Positions 48,734 through 57,102 of a stretch of 64,000 bases of DNA are shown here, one piece after another. Source of the DNA: CAVQBC01 sp963848415. GTDB lineage: Bacteria; Actinomycetota; Thermoleophilia; Solirubrobacterales; Solirubrobacteraceae. The notes under the pieces are model-generated. The model was not told the origin of the DNA, ran no database searches, and saw only the letters and a program-made list of their open reading frames with translations. The translations under genes were made by a program, and so were the position numbers. Positions within the stretch are counted from its first letter, which is position 1; every line of letters starts with the position of its first letter. The stretch spans positions 2,976,001-3,040,000 of the forward strand of contig CAWKDN010000001.1 in NCBI GenBank assembly GCA_963848415.1. The letters are read 5' to 3'.

Positions 48734-49420
48734 GTGGAGGGCCTCTACGTCATCGTCGCGGGCGCCGGCAAGGTGGGCTGGAACCTCGCCCGCGAGCTGA
48801 TCGAGCGCGGCGACGAGGTCACGGTCGTCGAGCAGGACCGCCGCCGCTACCTGACCGTCGAGCAGGAGCTCGAGCACGCCGTGCAGTACGGCGACGCGAC
48901 CGAGCTGTGGGTGCTCGAGCGGGCCGGCATCCAGCGCGCGGACCTGGTCGTGGCGGTCACCGGCGACGACGAGGACAACCTCCTCATCTGCCAGGTGGCC
49001 AAGGAGAAGTACCTGTGCGAGCGGATCATCGCCCGCGTCAACAACCCCCGCAACCTCGAGCACTTCAAGCTGCTGGGCATCCAGCCGGCGGTCTCGGCGA
49101 CCGACCTGATCCTGCGCCTGATCGAGCACGAGGTGCCGCGCTACGGGCTGGTGCACCTGCTCGACCTGCCGGAGGAGCGCCTGGAGATCATCGAGCTGGT
49201 CGTCGCCGACGACGCGCCGGCCGCCGGCCGCCGGGTCGCCGACATGGGGCTGCCCGAGGGCTCGCTCGTGATCTCGGTGCTGCGCGGCGGCGCGGGCTTC
49301 GTGCCGACCGCCGAGACCGTGGTCGAGGCGGGCGACGAGGTCCTGGTCGTGCTCGATCCCGGCCTCGAGGAGGACATCACCGCCCGCTTCGTCGCCGCCG
49401 CGCCCGCCGTCGAGCGCTGA
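48734..49420 (+). CDS. TrkA-family regulatory protein (TrkA-N plus TrkA-C)
   Basis: 228 residues. RCK Rossmann domain MEGLYVIVAGAGKVGWNLAR (GxGxxG), VVEQDRRRYLTVEQEL with the ribose-binding Glu, DLVVAVTGDDEDNLLICQVA; then a TrkA-C domain from about 140 (ERLEIIELVVADDAPAAGRR, GSLVISVLRGG, GDEVLVVLDPG). It would sense a nucleotide and a small ligand to control transport. The start is GTG 48734, 4 bp after the preceding gene. The pair probably serves the upstream APC permeases. Confidence 0.92.
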   Translation: MEGLYVIVAGAGKVGWNLARELIERGDEVTVVEQDRRRYLTVEQELEHAVQYGDATELWVLERAGIQRADLVVAVTGDDEDNLLICQVAKEKYLCERIIARVNNPRNLEHFKLLGIQPAVSATDLILRLIEHEVPRYGLVHLLDLPEERLEIIELVVADDAPAAGRRVADMGLPEGSLVISVLRGGAGFVPTAETVVEAGDEVLVVLDPGLEEDITARFVAAAPAVER

Positions 49421-49427
49421 GCGAGCG

Positions 49428-50177
49428 CTAGGAGCCGAGCGAGAGCGCGCGCGTGGCGGCGGGCGCCTGCGCCGGCCACTCCGGCGGCTCGCCGCACAGC
49501 ACCCACGCGCCGTCCGAGCGGCGCTGGATCTCTCCGCGCGCCATCAGCTGCCCGAGCGCGGTGGTGACCGACGGGCGCCGCGCGCCGACCATGCCGGCGA
49601 GCGTGCGGTGCGGTAGGCGCAGGGAGACGAGCACGCCGCCCGGCACGACGCGCCCCCAGCGCTCGGCGAGCACCCACAGCAGCGCGAGCAGCCGCTCGTC
49701 CACGCGCGTGAGGTGGGCGATGGCCGCCATCACCGCCAGGCGCTCGGCCCGCCGCAGCGAGCGATCCACGAGCGCGGCGAGCACCTCCGGCCACGCGCCT
49801 GCCCGCAGCGCGAGCGCCCGATCGATCACCGCGAGGCGGACCGGGCTGAGCGCCGTCCACTCGACCACGCGCGGCAGCAGCAGCTCGGCCTCCTCGTCCT
49901 CCCACGCCCGCAGCAGGTCGCCTGGGCCCAGCAGCTCGGCGGAGTGGTGGTCGCCGGCCGTCGCCTCGCGGACCAGCACCCCGTCGGCCACCAGCAGGCC
50001 GATCGGCGGGCTCTCGCCGGCGGAGAAGAGCTCGGGCCGCCACACCCCGCGCGGCAGCTCGAGGCAGGGCGCCTGCAGGCGCTCGGCGGCCTCGCGCGCG
50101 CGGCGCGCGTCGAGCCCCCGGGCGAGATCCGGGTCGGCCTGGAGAAGCGAGATCGAGCCGAAGCCGGTTCCGGCCAT
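49428..50177 (-). CDS. Crp/Fnr-family transcriptional regulator
   Basis: 249 residues. An N-terminal cyclic-nucleotide-binding-like beta domain (about 40-125) lacks a clear phosphate-binding cassette, and the C-terminal winged helix is good: VSLRLPHRTLAGMVGARRPS then VTTALGQLMARGEIQRR, the Crp-type recognition helix region. Ligand unknown; cAMP binding is not supported by the sequence. ATG 50177 has AAGGAA as Shine-Dalgarno. It converges with the TrkA gene, 7 bp apart. Confidence 0.88.
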   Translation of the reverse strand: MAGTGFGSISLLQADPDLARGLDARRAREAAERLQAPCLELPRGVWRPELFSAGESPPIGLLVADGVLVREATAGDHHSAELLGPGDLLRAWEDEEAELLLPRVVEWTALSPVRLAVIDRALALRAGAWPEVLAALVDRSLRRAERLAVMAAIAHLTRVDERLLALLWVLAERWGRVVPGGVLVSLRLPHRTLAGMVGARRPSVTTALGQLMARGEIQRRSDGAWVLCGEPPEWPAQAPAATRALSLGS

Positions 50178-50376
50178 GGCGACGGTTCCTTCCGGTCGGG
50201 TGATGCGCAGGGCGCCGCGCCTGCCGGCGGCTCCTCACCGCTCCGCAATGTAGCGCGGGATCGGCGGCGCGGTTCTCCGATCCCGAGCCAGGGCGACCGG
50301 CTCCCCTCCTTCTACGCGAGCCCTCGCGCGCCGAGCACGGTTGCCTGCCCGGGTGGATCCGGGCAGGGCACACGGC

Positions 50377-51386
50377 ATGGACCTGCTCGTGCTCGGTGGC
50401 GGCGGCTTCCTCGGCTACCACGTCGTCGCCGAGGCGTTGGCTGCCGGCCACGCGGTGACCGTCCTCTCGCGCTCGGGCGATGCGCCGCTCGGCGGCGCCG
50501 AGGCGCTCGCGGGCGACCGGCAGGGCGACCTGTCGGCGCTCGCGGGCTCGCGCCGGTGGGACGCGGTGCTCGACACCTTCAGCGACCCGGCGGCGATCGC
50601 TCGCACCGCGCGGTTGCTCGACGGCCGCGCCGGCGCCTACGGCTTCGTGTCGGGCATGAGCGTCTATGACCCCGCCGGCCCGGCGGTCCCGGACGAGCGC
50701 GCGCCGGTGCGGCGTCCCGGCGAGCGGCCCGAGGACCCGCTACAGGCCCGTTCGGAGGCCAAGCTCGCCGGCGAGGCGGCCGTGCGTGAGGGCTTCACCC
50801 GCGGCGCGGCGCTGATCGTGCGCCCGGGGATCATGGTCGGCCCGCGCGATCCGACGGACCGCTTCACCTGCTGGCCGGTCCGCATGGCAGGCGCCCTGCG
50901 TGGCGGCCGCGGACAGCTGATCGCCCCGGGCGACTCGGGGCGACCGGTGCAGTACACCGACGCCCGTGACCTCGCAGCGTGGATCATCCGGCTCCTCGCC
51001 GAGCGGGTCGCGGGCACCTTCAACGCGGTGGGGCCCGGCCGTTCCGAGCCACTTGGCGCGGTGCTCGACGCCTGCGGGCCGCCCGGGAGGCGGCCGGAGC
51101 GCGGTCCGCGCCGCTCGAGCTTGTCTGGGTCGATGAGGACAGGCTCGCCGCGGCGCTCGCAGAAGTGGAAGAGGAGGCGCGCCCACTCTGGTGCCCGGAG
51201 CCGCAGATCCCCCAGGCGGCGATCGACAGCCGCCGAGCCGTCGCCGCCGGCCTGCGCTTCCGGCCGGCGCTCGAGACCGCCCGCGACACCCTGGCGTGGT
51301 GGGAGCGCGAGCGCGCGGGGGAGCCGCTGCGCGCCGGCCTCCCGCTCGCGGTGGAGGCGCGGCTGCTCGCGCGCGCCTCGGGCTAG
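50377..51386 (+). pseudogene. NAD-dependent epimerase/reductase with a single-base frameshift
   Basis: The first 232 codons encode a Rossmann short-chain type protein: MDLLVLGGGGFLGYHVVAEA, FVSGMSVYDPAG, RPGIMVGPRDPTDRF, VQYTDARDLAAWIIRLLAER. At about 51074 the frame shifts; the other frame continues RAAREAAGARSAPLELVWVD then PLWCPEPQIPQAAIDSRRAV and DTLAWWERERAG to TAG at 51384-51386. Total length is 1010 bp, one short of a multiple of three, consistent with loss of one base (TGCCGG to TGCGG). Either a recent inactivation or a sequence error. Confidence 0.82.
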
Positions 51387-51390
51387 GCGG

Positions 51391-51894
51391 TCAGCCGGCC
51401 GTCTCTGCGGGCCGGTCCTCGTGGACGACGACCACGGGGCGCCGGCAGCGGTGGACCACGTCCCGCGAGACGCTTCCCAGCAGCATGGAGGGAAGCTCCG
51501 AGCGGCCGCGGGAGCCGACCACGACGGCGAGCACGTCGCGGTCGTGGGCGAGCCGGACGAGCGTGCCCGCCACGGTCGGATCGGCGGGGAGGGCCAGCGC
51601 CTCGGCCGCGAGGCCGCCGGCCCGCGCGTGATCGGCGCCCTTGCCGGCCAGCTCGCCCGCCTCGCGCTCGGCGGCCCCGTCGAGCTTGTCCACCGCGTCC
51701 GTGATCACCTCCTGCGGCAGGGCGGCGCGCGCGAGGTCGGCCCGGTGGCGCAGCGACGCCCAGACTGTCACGACGAGCGCCGAGCGGCCGGGAAAGAGGC
51801 GGCCGGCCTCGCCGGCGGCGGCGCGGGCGGCCGCCGAGCCGTCGTAGGCGACCAGCACGGTCTCTGGCGCAGGAGGGGTCAGATGGCCGCTCAC
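51391..51894 (-). CDS. Universal stress protein (UspA family)
   Basis: 167 residues. ETVLVAYDGSAAARAAAGEA is the N-terminal strand with the ATP-contact Asp, and AVVVGSRGRSELPSMLLGSV contains the G-x2-G-x9-G(S) ATP-binding signature, followed by RRPVVVVHED. A single-domain, probably ATP-binding USP, unlike the permease-fused USP domains nearby. GTG 51894 lies 9 nt after a TAGCGT box. Confidence 0.93.
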   Translation of the reverse strand: MSGHLTPPAPETVLVAYDGSAAARAAAGEAGRLFPGRSALVVTVWASLRHRADLARAALPQEVITDAVDKLDGAAEREAGELAGKGADHARAGGLAAEALALPADPTVAGTLVRLAHDRDVLAVVVGSRGRSELPSMLLGSVSRDVVHRCRRPVVVVHEDRPAETAG

Positions 51895-51903
51895 GGCGGC
51901 GGG

Positions 51904-51909
51904 ACGCTA
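51904..51909 (-). promoter_or_regulatory. TAGCGT -10 box of the UspA gene
   Basis: TAnnnT hexamer 9 nt before GTG 51894 on the minus strand. Confidence 0.45.
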
Positions 51910-52011
51910 TCGCGAGCCGCCGCCGCTTGACGTCGACCTGCGCCCGCCTGGACACCGTGACGTCCGTCACAGATCCTCAAGCGCCGGCCGGAGACCGCCG
52001 AGACAACCCGC

Positions 52012-52350
52012 ATGACCCTGCCGACCAAGATCCTCGCCGCTGTCGTCGCGACCGCGGCCGTGGCCGGGGCGGCGCCCGCCGTCGCGGGCGCCGACACCCA
52101 CTGCGGCACGGTGGGCAGCTACACCGTGCACGCCGACGAGCGGACCACAACCTGCGGCCTCGCCCGCTCCACCACCCGCAACTACCTGCGCGGCGGCCGC
52201 CCCGCCACCGTGTGGGGCCACTCTGCCAAGCGCGGTCGCAGCTACAAGTTCTGGCGCTTGTACGACACCGGCCGCATCGCCAAGTTCGAGGGCTCAGCCG
52301 GGACCGCCCGGCTGCGCTTCTACTTCGTCCCGCGGCTCACCTGCTGCTGA
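52012..52350 (+). CDS. Small secreted protein of unknown function
   Basis: 112 residues. A signal peptide (MTLPTKILAAVVATAAVAGA, cleavage near VAGADT) precedes an approximately 85-residue mature protein with Cys at 31, 48, 111 and 112, enough for two disulfides. No known family is recognised; the mature part is basic and rich in Thr, Arg and Tyr. It stands alone between the UspA gene and a stretch without genes. Confidence 0.7.
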   Translation: MTLPTKILAAVVATAAVAGAAPAVAGADTHCGTVGSYTVHADERTTTCGLARSTTRNYLRGGRPATVWGHSAKRGRSYKFWRLYDTGRIAKFEGSAGTARLRFYFVPRLTCC

Positions 52351-52684
52351 AGCGGCCGAGCGGCGGCGACGAGATTGCGAGCATCCGCTGCGTTTCTGCG
52401 CGGCGACCGGCAGGCTGCTGGCGGCCACGACCGTCGCGATGCGCTCGCAGCGGATCTCGGCCGGTCGGGCCGAGGGGACCTCGGCGGCGGCCGGCGTAGC
52501 GGGTGAACGAACTCTCGGTCAGCGGCAGGAGATCTGTTCGCGGCCGGTAGAGCACGCGCCCCCCAGGTGGTTGCTCAGCAGCTCGGAGTCGGCATCTGCT
52601 CGGACCTGACCTCGGTGCTGAGCGACGAGCAGCGCGGCGTTCCGAACGTCGCGGCGGGTTGTGGATACGACGCTTGGCTCGTTC
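52351..52684. other. 334 bp without a supported gene
   Basis: Short open frames on both strands show no family resemblance and no start context. Composition is less GC-rich than the window average toward 52600, as in the exported-protein gene and the IS element that follow. Confidence 0.6.
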
Positions 52685-53518
52685 TCAGCCGGGGGCGTCG
52701 AGCCTGGAGTAGTCGCTCGTGTCCGGCGAGTCCAGTCTGCGCCTCGCGGTCCCGAAGCGCGTCTTGACCGAGATGCGTGTGTACCAGCGCACACCGTCCG
52801 ACTCGACGGGACGCGAAACGCGCACGGTCGCGCGGTATCTTGGGAGCCGCCGAGAGTTGGGTTGATACTTGAAGCCGCGGGAAAGGCCGCGGGCCGTCGC
52901 GATCGAGCTGCCCCACCGGCGCCATCGGAGATTGGTGAGATTCACCCCTTCAGCGAACGACGCGGATGGGCTCAGTGTCGAGCATGATCGTGGACGTCGC
53001 ACGACCCTGATCGGCGTCTCGTAGCGCCCGCCCACCCTCCGGGTCCGCCCCCAGCAGGTGACGGTCGTTTGTGCTCTCGGAACGTCAGCGAAGCAGACTT
53101 CGAGGTCTGTCCCCACCGACGGTGGGACGTCCTCAAGCTCTCGGCATGGTTCTTGGGCATAAGAGGCGGAGAACACCGAAAGCCACCCGCGCTGCGGATT
53201 GGTCGGGTCGAAAGCCAACAGCTGAAAGCCATCACCGACGGGGCAGTTCGGCCCAGGATCATCGCGGATCGCGAGACGCGCAAACAGTTCCGGGGCAGGC
53301 TGGGTCGAGACGGTCACGCTGAAGCAGCTGAAGTCCTCCGCACTGAACCGCGGTCCGAGGATCTGCTGGCGCTCGGCCTCTGAGGCTGGGCGTGCAGCCC
53401 GGGCAAGATCGGACAGCGTCGCGATAAGCAGAGCCGCGGCCAATACCGTCCCGCCGGCCAGCACAGCGGTCCGCATCACCCGGAACGGCTTCCTCGAACG
53501 ATCGGCGCGTTGGACCAT
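52685..53518 (-). CDS. Exported or membrane-anchored protein of unknown function
   Basis: 277 residues. A hydrophobic segment at about 15-37 (MRTAVLAGGTVLAAALLIAT) acts as signal or anchor; ATG at about residue 15 is an alternative start. The rest is soluble with six or more Cys and a basic C-terminal third (RYRATVRVSRPVESDGVRWY). No family is recognised. Codon use is less GC-biased than in neighbours. The IS256 element inserted about 90 bp upstream of its start and may have separated it from its promoter. Confidence 0.65.
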   Translation of the reverse strand: MVQRADRSRKPFRVMRTAVLAGGTVLAAALLIATLSDLARAARPASEAERQQILGPRFSAEDFSCFSVTVSTQPAPELFARLAIRDDPGPNCPVGDGFQLLAFDPTNPQRGWLSVFSASYAQEPCRELEDVPPSVGTDLEVCFADVPRAQTTVTCWGRTRRVGGRYETPIRVVRRPRSCSTLSPSASFAEGVNLTNLRWRRWGSSIATARGLSRGFKYQPNSRRLPRYRATVRVSRPVESDGVRWYTRISVKTRFGTARRRLDSPDTSDYSRLDAPG

Positions 53519-53607
53519 GGTTGAGAGTGCATCATGGGACCGAGCGGGAAGATGCCAACCCTCCTTTCGCGCTTCAGTCAGTGAGCCCGGATAAACCTTG
53601 TCAGGCG

Positions 53608-53615
53608 TCGAGTTG
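53608..53615 (+). repeat. Left target-site duplication of the IS256 element
   Basis: TCGAGTTG, identical to 55032-55039. IS256-family insertions generate 8-9-bp duplications. Confidence 0.8.
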
Positions 53616-55031
53616 AGTCAAGTCCCTGGACGTGGTGTAAGTGATCGGCGCTCATCTCGTCGGTGGGGCGGTTGGCGGCTCAGGCCGGTTGGAGCTCGGG
53701 CACCTCCTCCTTGATCTCCTTGTCTGTGTGATCGTCTCGTCCCGCCAGGACGAGAGATATCGATTCGGCTGAGAGGTAGCCGCGGCCGACGAGCCACTCG
53801 TCGTTTTGCTCGATGCAGAGCATCCCAGCGAGGCGGACGAGGGCGCAGTCGTTGGGGAAGATGCCGACGACGTCGGTGCGCCGGCCGATCTCCTTGTTGA
53901 AACGCTCGAGCGGGTTCGTCGAGCGCAGCTTGCGCCAGTGCGCGGCCGGGAACGCGTAGAAGGCGAGGATGTCGGTCTCGGCGTCCTCGAGCATCGTGGC
54001 GATCTTGCCCATGCGGCCGTCGAGGTGCGCAACAGCATCGGAGAGCCGATCGCGTGCTTGTGCGTGCGAGTCGGCGTTGAAGATCGGGCGGATCAAGGCC
54101 GCCAGCAAGCCGTGCTGATCGCGACGGGCGTGGCCGAGGCAGTCTCTGAGGAAGTGCACGGTGCAGCGCTGCCAGGCGCACCCGAGGACCTTCGCGATCG
54201 CGGCCTTCAGGCCGGCATGGGCATCGCTGATCGCCAGCTGCACGCCGACCAGGCCGCGCTTGACGAGTCCTCTGAGAAAGTCGGTCCAGAACGCCTCGGT
54301 CTCGGCCTCGCCGACGTCGATTGAGAGGATTTCGCGCCGCCCGGTTTCATGCACGCCATGGGCGATCACCAGCGCTTTGTTGACCACCCGGCCACCGTCG
54401 CGGACCTTCTCGACCTTGGCATCGAGGAACAGGTAGGGGTAGGCGCCCTCCAGCGGCCGCGTCCGGAACGCCTCCACGTGCTCATCCAGCGCGCCGCAAA
54501 CGCGGCTGACCTCGCTCTTGCTCACCCGCAGCCCGAGGCTCTCGACCAGCTGATCGACGCGGCGCGTCGAAACGCCACACACATAGGCCTGCTGGACGAC
54601 GGCCAGCAGCGCCTGCTCAGAGCGCCGGCGCGGCTCCAGAAAGCTCGGGAAGTAGCTGCCCTGGCGAACCTTAGGGATCTGCAACTCGATCTCGCCCGCG
54701 CGCGTGTCCCAGCGCCGCGGCCGATACCCGTTGCGATGCGTCGCGCGGTCCTGGGGCCGGCGCTCACCGCGCTCGGCGCCGACCAGCTCTGAGACCTCGA
54801 GCTCCATCATCTCCGCCGCGACCGCCTTGACCGCCTCGCGGATCACGTCGGCATGCTCATCGAGCAACACCTTCCTGACGACCTCCTCGATCGTCATCCT
54901 GTCGGCACCGGCCATCGCTGGCGCCCCCTTTCGTCGAACCTTGAGAAGTCCGACGATCATGAGCGCCGGGGTGGCCGGAACTACGTCATTCCGTCCGAAG
55001 CCGTCCTACACCAACCCTAGGGGCGTGACCA
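53616..55031 (-). mobile_element. Complete IS256-family insertion sequence (1416 bp)
   Basis: One Mutator-type transposase gene flanked by imperfect terminal inverted repeats of about 25 bp (53617-53641 and 55005-55029, 18 matches, sharing GTCA, CCCT and TGGTGTA) and by the 8-bp duplication TCGAGTTG. Coding sequence starts 116 bp from one end and stops 64 bp from the other. Size and structure are those of an intact, recently mobile element. It lies between the exported-protein gene and tRNA-Gln. Confidence 0.9.
53680..54915 (-). CDS. IS256-family (Mutator type) transposase
   Basis: 411 residues from ATG 54915 (MAGADRMTIEEVVRKVLLDE), which has AAGGGGG as Shine-Dalgarno; an in-frame ATG at 54960 is possible but lacks one. 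The DDE residues are visible in YLFLDAKVEKVRD, LAISDAHAGLKAAI and STNPLERFNKEIGRRT, with the C-x2-H of the family in RCTVHFLRD. No stop or frameshift interrupts it. It would catalyse copy-paste transposition of the surrounding element. Confidence 0.96.
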   Translation of the reverse strand: MAGADRMTIEEVVRKVLLDEHADVIREAVKAVAAEMMELEVSELVGAERGERRPQDRATHRNGYRPRRWDTRAGEIELQIPKVRQGSYFPSFLEPRRRSEQALLAVVQQAYVCGVSTRRVDQLVESLGLRVSKSEVSRVCGALDEHVEAFRTRPLEGAYPYLFLDAKVEKVRDGGRVVNKALVIAHGVHETGRREILSIDVGEAETEAFWTDFLRGLVKRGLVGVQLAISDAHAGLKAAIAKVLGCAWQRCTVHFLRDCLGHARRDQHGLLAALIRPIFNADSHAQARDRLSDAVAHLDGRMGKIATMLEDAETDILAFYAFPAAHWRKLRSTNPLERFNKEIGRRTDVVGIFPNDCALVRLAGMLCIEQNDEWLVGRGYLSAESISLVLAGRDDHTDKEIKEEVPELQPA

Positions 55032-55039
55032 TCGAGTTG
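55032..55039 (+). repeat. Right target-site duplication of the IS256 element
   Basis: TCGAGTTG, identical to 53608-53615. Confidence 0.8.
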
Positions 55040-55100
55040 CACACCCGTCGGCGCGGCAGTCGGGGCCCCACCAGCCGTCGCTAAACTGGCGAAGACCCGG

Positions 55101-55171
55101 TGCGGGGTCGTCTAATGGCAAGACGCGGGCCTCTGGAGCCCGTTATCGGGGTTCGAGTCCCTGCCCCGCAG
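55101..55171 (+). tRNA. tRNA-Gln (anticodon CTG)
   Basis: A 71-nt cloverleaf: acceptor stem TGCGGGG with CCCCGCA (7 bp), D arm GTCT/AGAC, anticodon stem CGGGC/GCCCG with loop CTCTGGA (anticodon CTG, reads CAG), T arm CGGGG/CCCTG with loop TTCGAGT, discriminator G. CCA is not encoded. It ends 3 nt from the convergent ABC transporter stop and 61 nt from the IS element's target duplication. Confidence 0.95.
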
Positions 55172-55173
55172 CT

Positions 55174-57102
55174 CTACGCCGCCGCCTGCTCCGCCCAGTC
55201 GCGGTAGAGCTGCCAGTAGGCGCCCTCGGCGGCCAGCAGCTCGTCGTGGGTGCCCTGCTCGGCGATGCGGCCGTGGTCGAGGACCACGATCCGCCCGGCG
55301 CCGCGGATCGTCGAGAGCCGGTGGGCGATGACGATCGCCGTGCGGCCGGCCAGCAGGCGCCGTAGGCCGGCCTCGATGCGGCCCTCGGTGTGGATGTCGA
55401 CGTTGGAGGTCGCCTCGTCGAGCACGAGGATGCGCGGGTCGGCGATCAGCGCGCGGGCGAAGGCCACGAGCTGGCGCTGGCCGGCGGAGAGCTGCGCGCC
55501 GCGCTCGCCGACCTCGGTGTCGTAGCCGCGCTCCAGGCCGGCGATGAAGGTGTCCGCGCCGACCGCGCCGGCGGCGGCCTCGACGTCCTCGGGCGTGGCG
55601 CCCGGGCGCCCGAAGGCGATGTTCTCGCCCACCGTGCCGCTGAACAGGAACGCCTCCTGGGGGACGATGCCCATCTGGGAGCGCAGCGACTGCGCGGCGA
55701 CGTCGCGCAGGTCGTGGCCGTCGACCCGGACACGCCCCTCCGTCGGGTCGTAGAAGCGGGCGGCGAGCTTGGCGAAGGTCGACTTGCCGGCGCCCGTCGA
55801 GCCGACCAGCGCGACGGTCTGGCCGGGCGGGACGTGCAGGGTTATGTCCTGCAAGGCGTAATTGACCGCGCCGCTCTCGTCGCCGGGCCGGCCGTAGCCG
55901 AAGGAGACGTGGTCGAACTCGAGCTCGCCCCGCAGGCGGTCGAGCTCGACCGCGCCGGGCCGGTCGGCCAGGTCGGGCTCCTCGTCGAGCAGGTCGAAGA
56001 TCTTGTCCAGCGCCGCCATCCCCGCCTGATAGGTCGTGTAGAACTGCGACAGCGACTGGATCGGGTCGAAGAAGTTGTTCAGCGCCGCCACGAAGGCGAC
56101 CAGCACGCCGATCGTCACGTCGCCGTTGATCGCCTGGTAGCCGCCGTAGAGCAGGATCCCGCCGGTCGCGAGCGCCGAGAGCAGCTCGACGCCGGGGAAG
56201 TAGGCGGCGTTGAGGTAGACCGTCTTCATGTTGGCCGCGCGGTTGTCGTCGTTGAGGCCGGCGAAGACGCGGCGGTGGCGCGGCTCCTGGGCATAGCTGC
56301 GCACGAGCCGGATGCCCGAGAGCGTCTCCTGCAGGTAGGCGGTGATCAGCGCGACCTTCTCGCGCGTGACGCGGTAGGCGTCGGCCGAGACGATCCGGAA
56401 GGCGACCGAGGCGAGCGCCAGCACCGGGAAGACCAGGAAGGTCAGCAGCGCCAGCTCGACGTCGAGCAGCAGCAGGATGACCGCGGTGCCCACGAGCGTC
56501 AGCGTCGAGCCGAACACCGTCACGATGCCGTCGGTGACCAGCTGGTCGAGCGCCTGCACGTCGTTGGTCAGCCGCGAGATGATCACGCCCGCCTGGCGGC
56601 GCGAGTAGAAGCCGACCGAGAGCGTCTGCAGGTGGGTGAAGATCTGCACCCGCAGGTCCTGCAGGGCGCGCTGGCCGACCCAGCCGACGAGGTAGGTCTG
56701 CGCGTAGGCCGCGCCCCAGTAGACGAGCGCGCTGACGACGAACGCGATCACGACGATCGTCAGCACGCGCTCGTCCCCCGGCGTGATGCCGTCGTCGATC
56801 GCGAGCTGGGCGAGCGGCGGGGGCGCGAGCGTCGCGGCGGTGGCGGCGATCAGCGCGACGAACATGAGGATCGTGCGGGTGCGGTAGGGCCGCAACAGCT
56901 CGACCAGCCCGCGCAGCTTGCGCCCGCGGCCCGACGTCGCGCGCCAGCGGCGGCGCAGCTCGGCGACGCGGCGCTGGTTGGCGGAGCGGTCGACGGCCAC
57001 CGGCGCGACCGGATCGCCGCCGTTGCGCCCCGGCACGGCGCGCCCGGCGTCTCGCGCCGGGGTTGCGCCGTCGCGGTCGGCGCCGTTGCCGCGTCCGCTC
57101 AC
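55174..57102 (-). CDS. ABC exporter half-transporter (TM-NBD), catalytic-Glu subunit
   Basis: 642 residues: N-terminal cytosolic extension of about 65, six TM helices, then an NBD with Walker A VGSTGAGKST, Q-loop GIVPQEAFLFSG, signature LSAGQRQLVAFARAL (Ala in place of the second Gly) and Walker B ILVLDEATSNVD with the catalytic Glu. It probably pairs with the upstream half-transporter, which has the complementary defect, to form a heterodimeric exporter with one degenerate ATP site. GTG 57102 overlaps the upstream stop. Substrate (lipid, peptide or drug) unknown. Confidence 0.94.
   Translation of the reverse strand: MSGRGNGADRDGATPARDAGRAVPGRNGGDPVAPVAVDRSANQRRVAELRRRWRATSGRGRKLRGLVELLRPYRTRTILMFVALIAATAATLAPPPLAQLAIDDGITPGDERVLTIVVIAFVVSALVYWGAAYAQTYLVGWVGQRALQDLRVQIFTHLQTLSVGFYSRRQAGVIISRLTNDVQALDQLVTDGIVTVFGSTLTLVGTAVILLLLDVELALLTFLVFPVLALASVAFRIVSADAYRVTREKVALITAYLQETLSGIRLVRSYAQEPRHRRVFAGLNDDNRAANMKTVYLNAAYFPGVELLSALATGGILLYGGYQAINGDVTIGVLVAFVAALNNFFDPIQSLSQFYTTYQAGMAALDKIFDLLDEEPDLADRPGAVELDRLRGELEFDHVSFGYGRPGDESGAVNYALQDITLHVPPGQTVALVGSTGAGKSTFAKLAARFYDPTEGRVRVDGHDLRDVAAQSLRSQMGIVPQEAFLFSGTVGENIAFGRPGATPEDVEAAAGAVGADTFIAGLERGYDTEVGERGAQLSAGQRQLVAFARALIADPRILVLDEATSNVDIHTEGRIEAGLRRLLAGRTAIVIAHRLSTIRGAGRIVVLDHGRIAEQGTHDELLAAEGAYWQLYRDWAEQAAA

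Noticed and set aside
50342..50370. Inverted repeat TGCCTGCCCGG / CCGGGCAGGGCA before the epimerase
   Set aside because: Could be an operator or hairpin, but position and sequence match no known site and there is only one copy.
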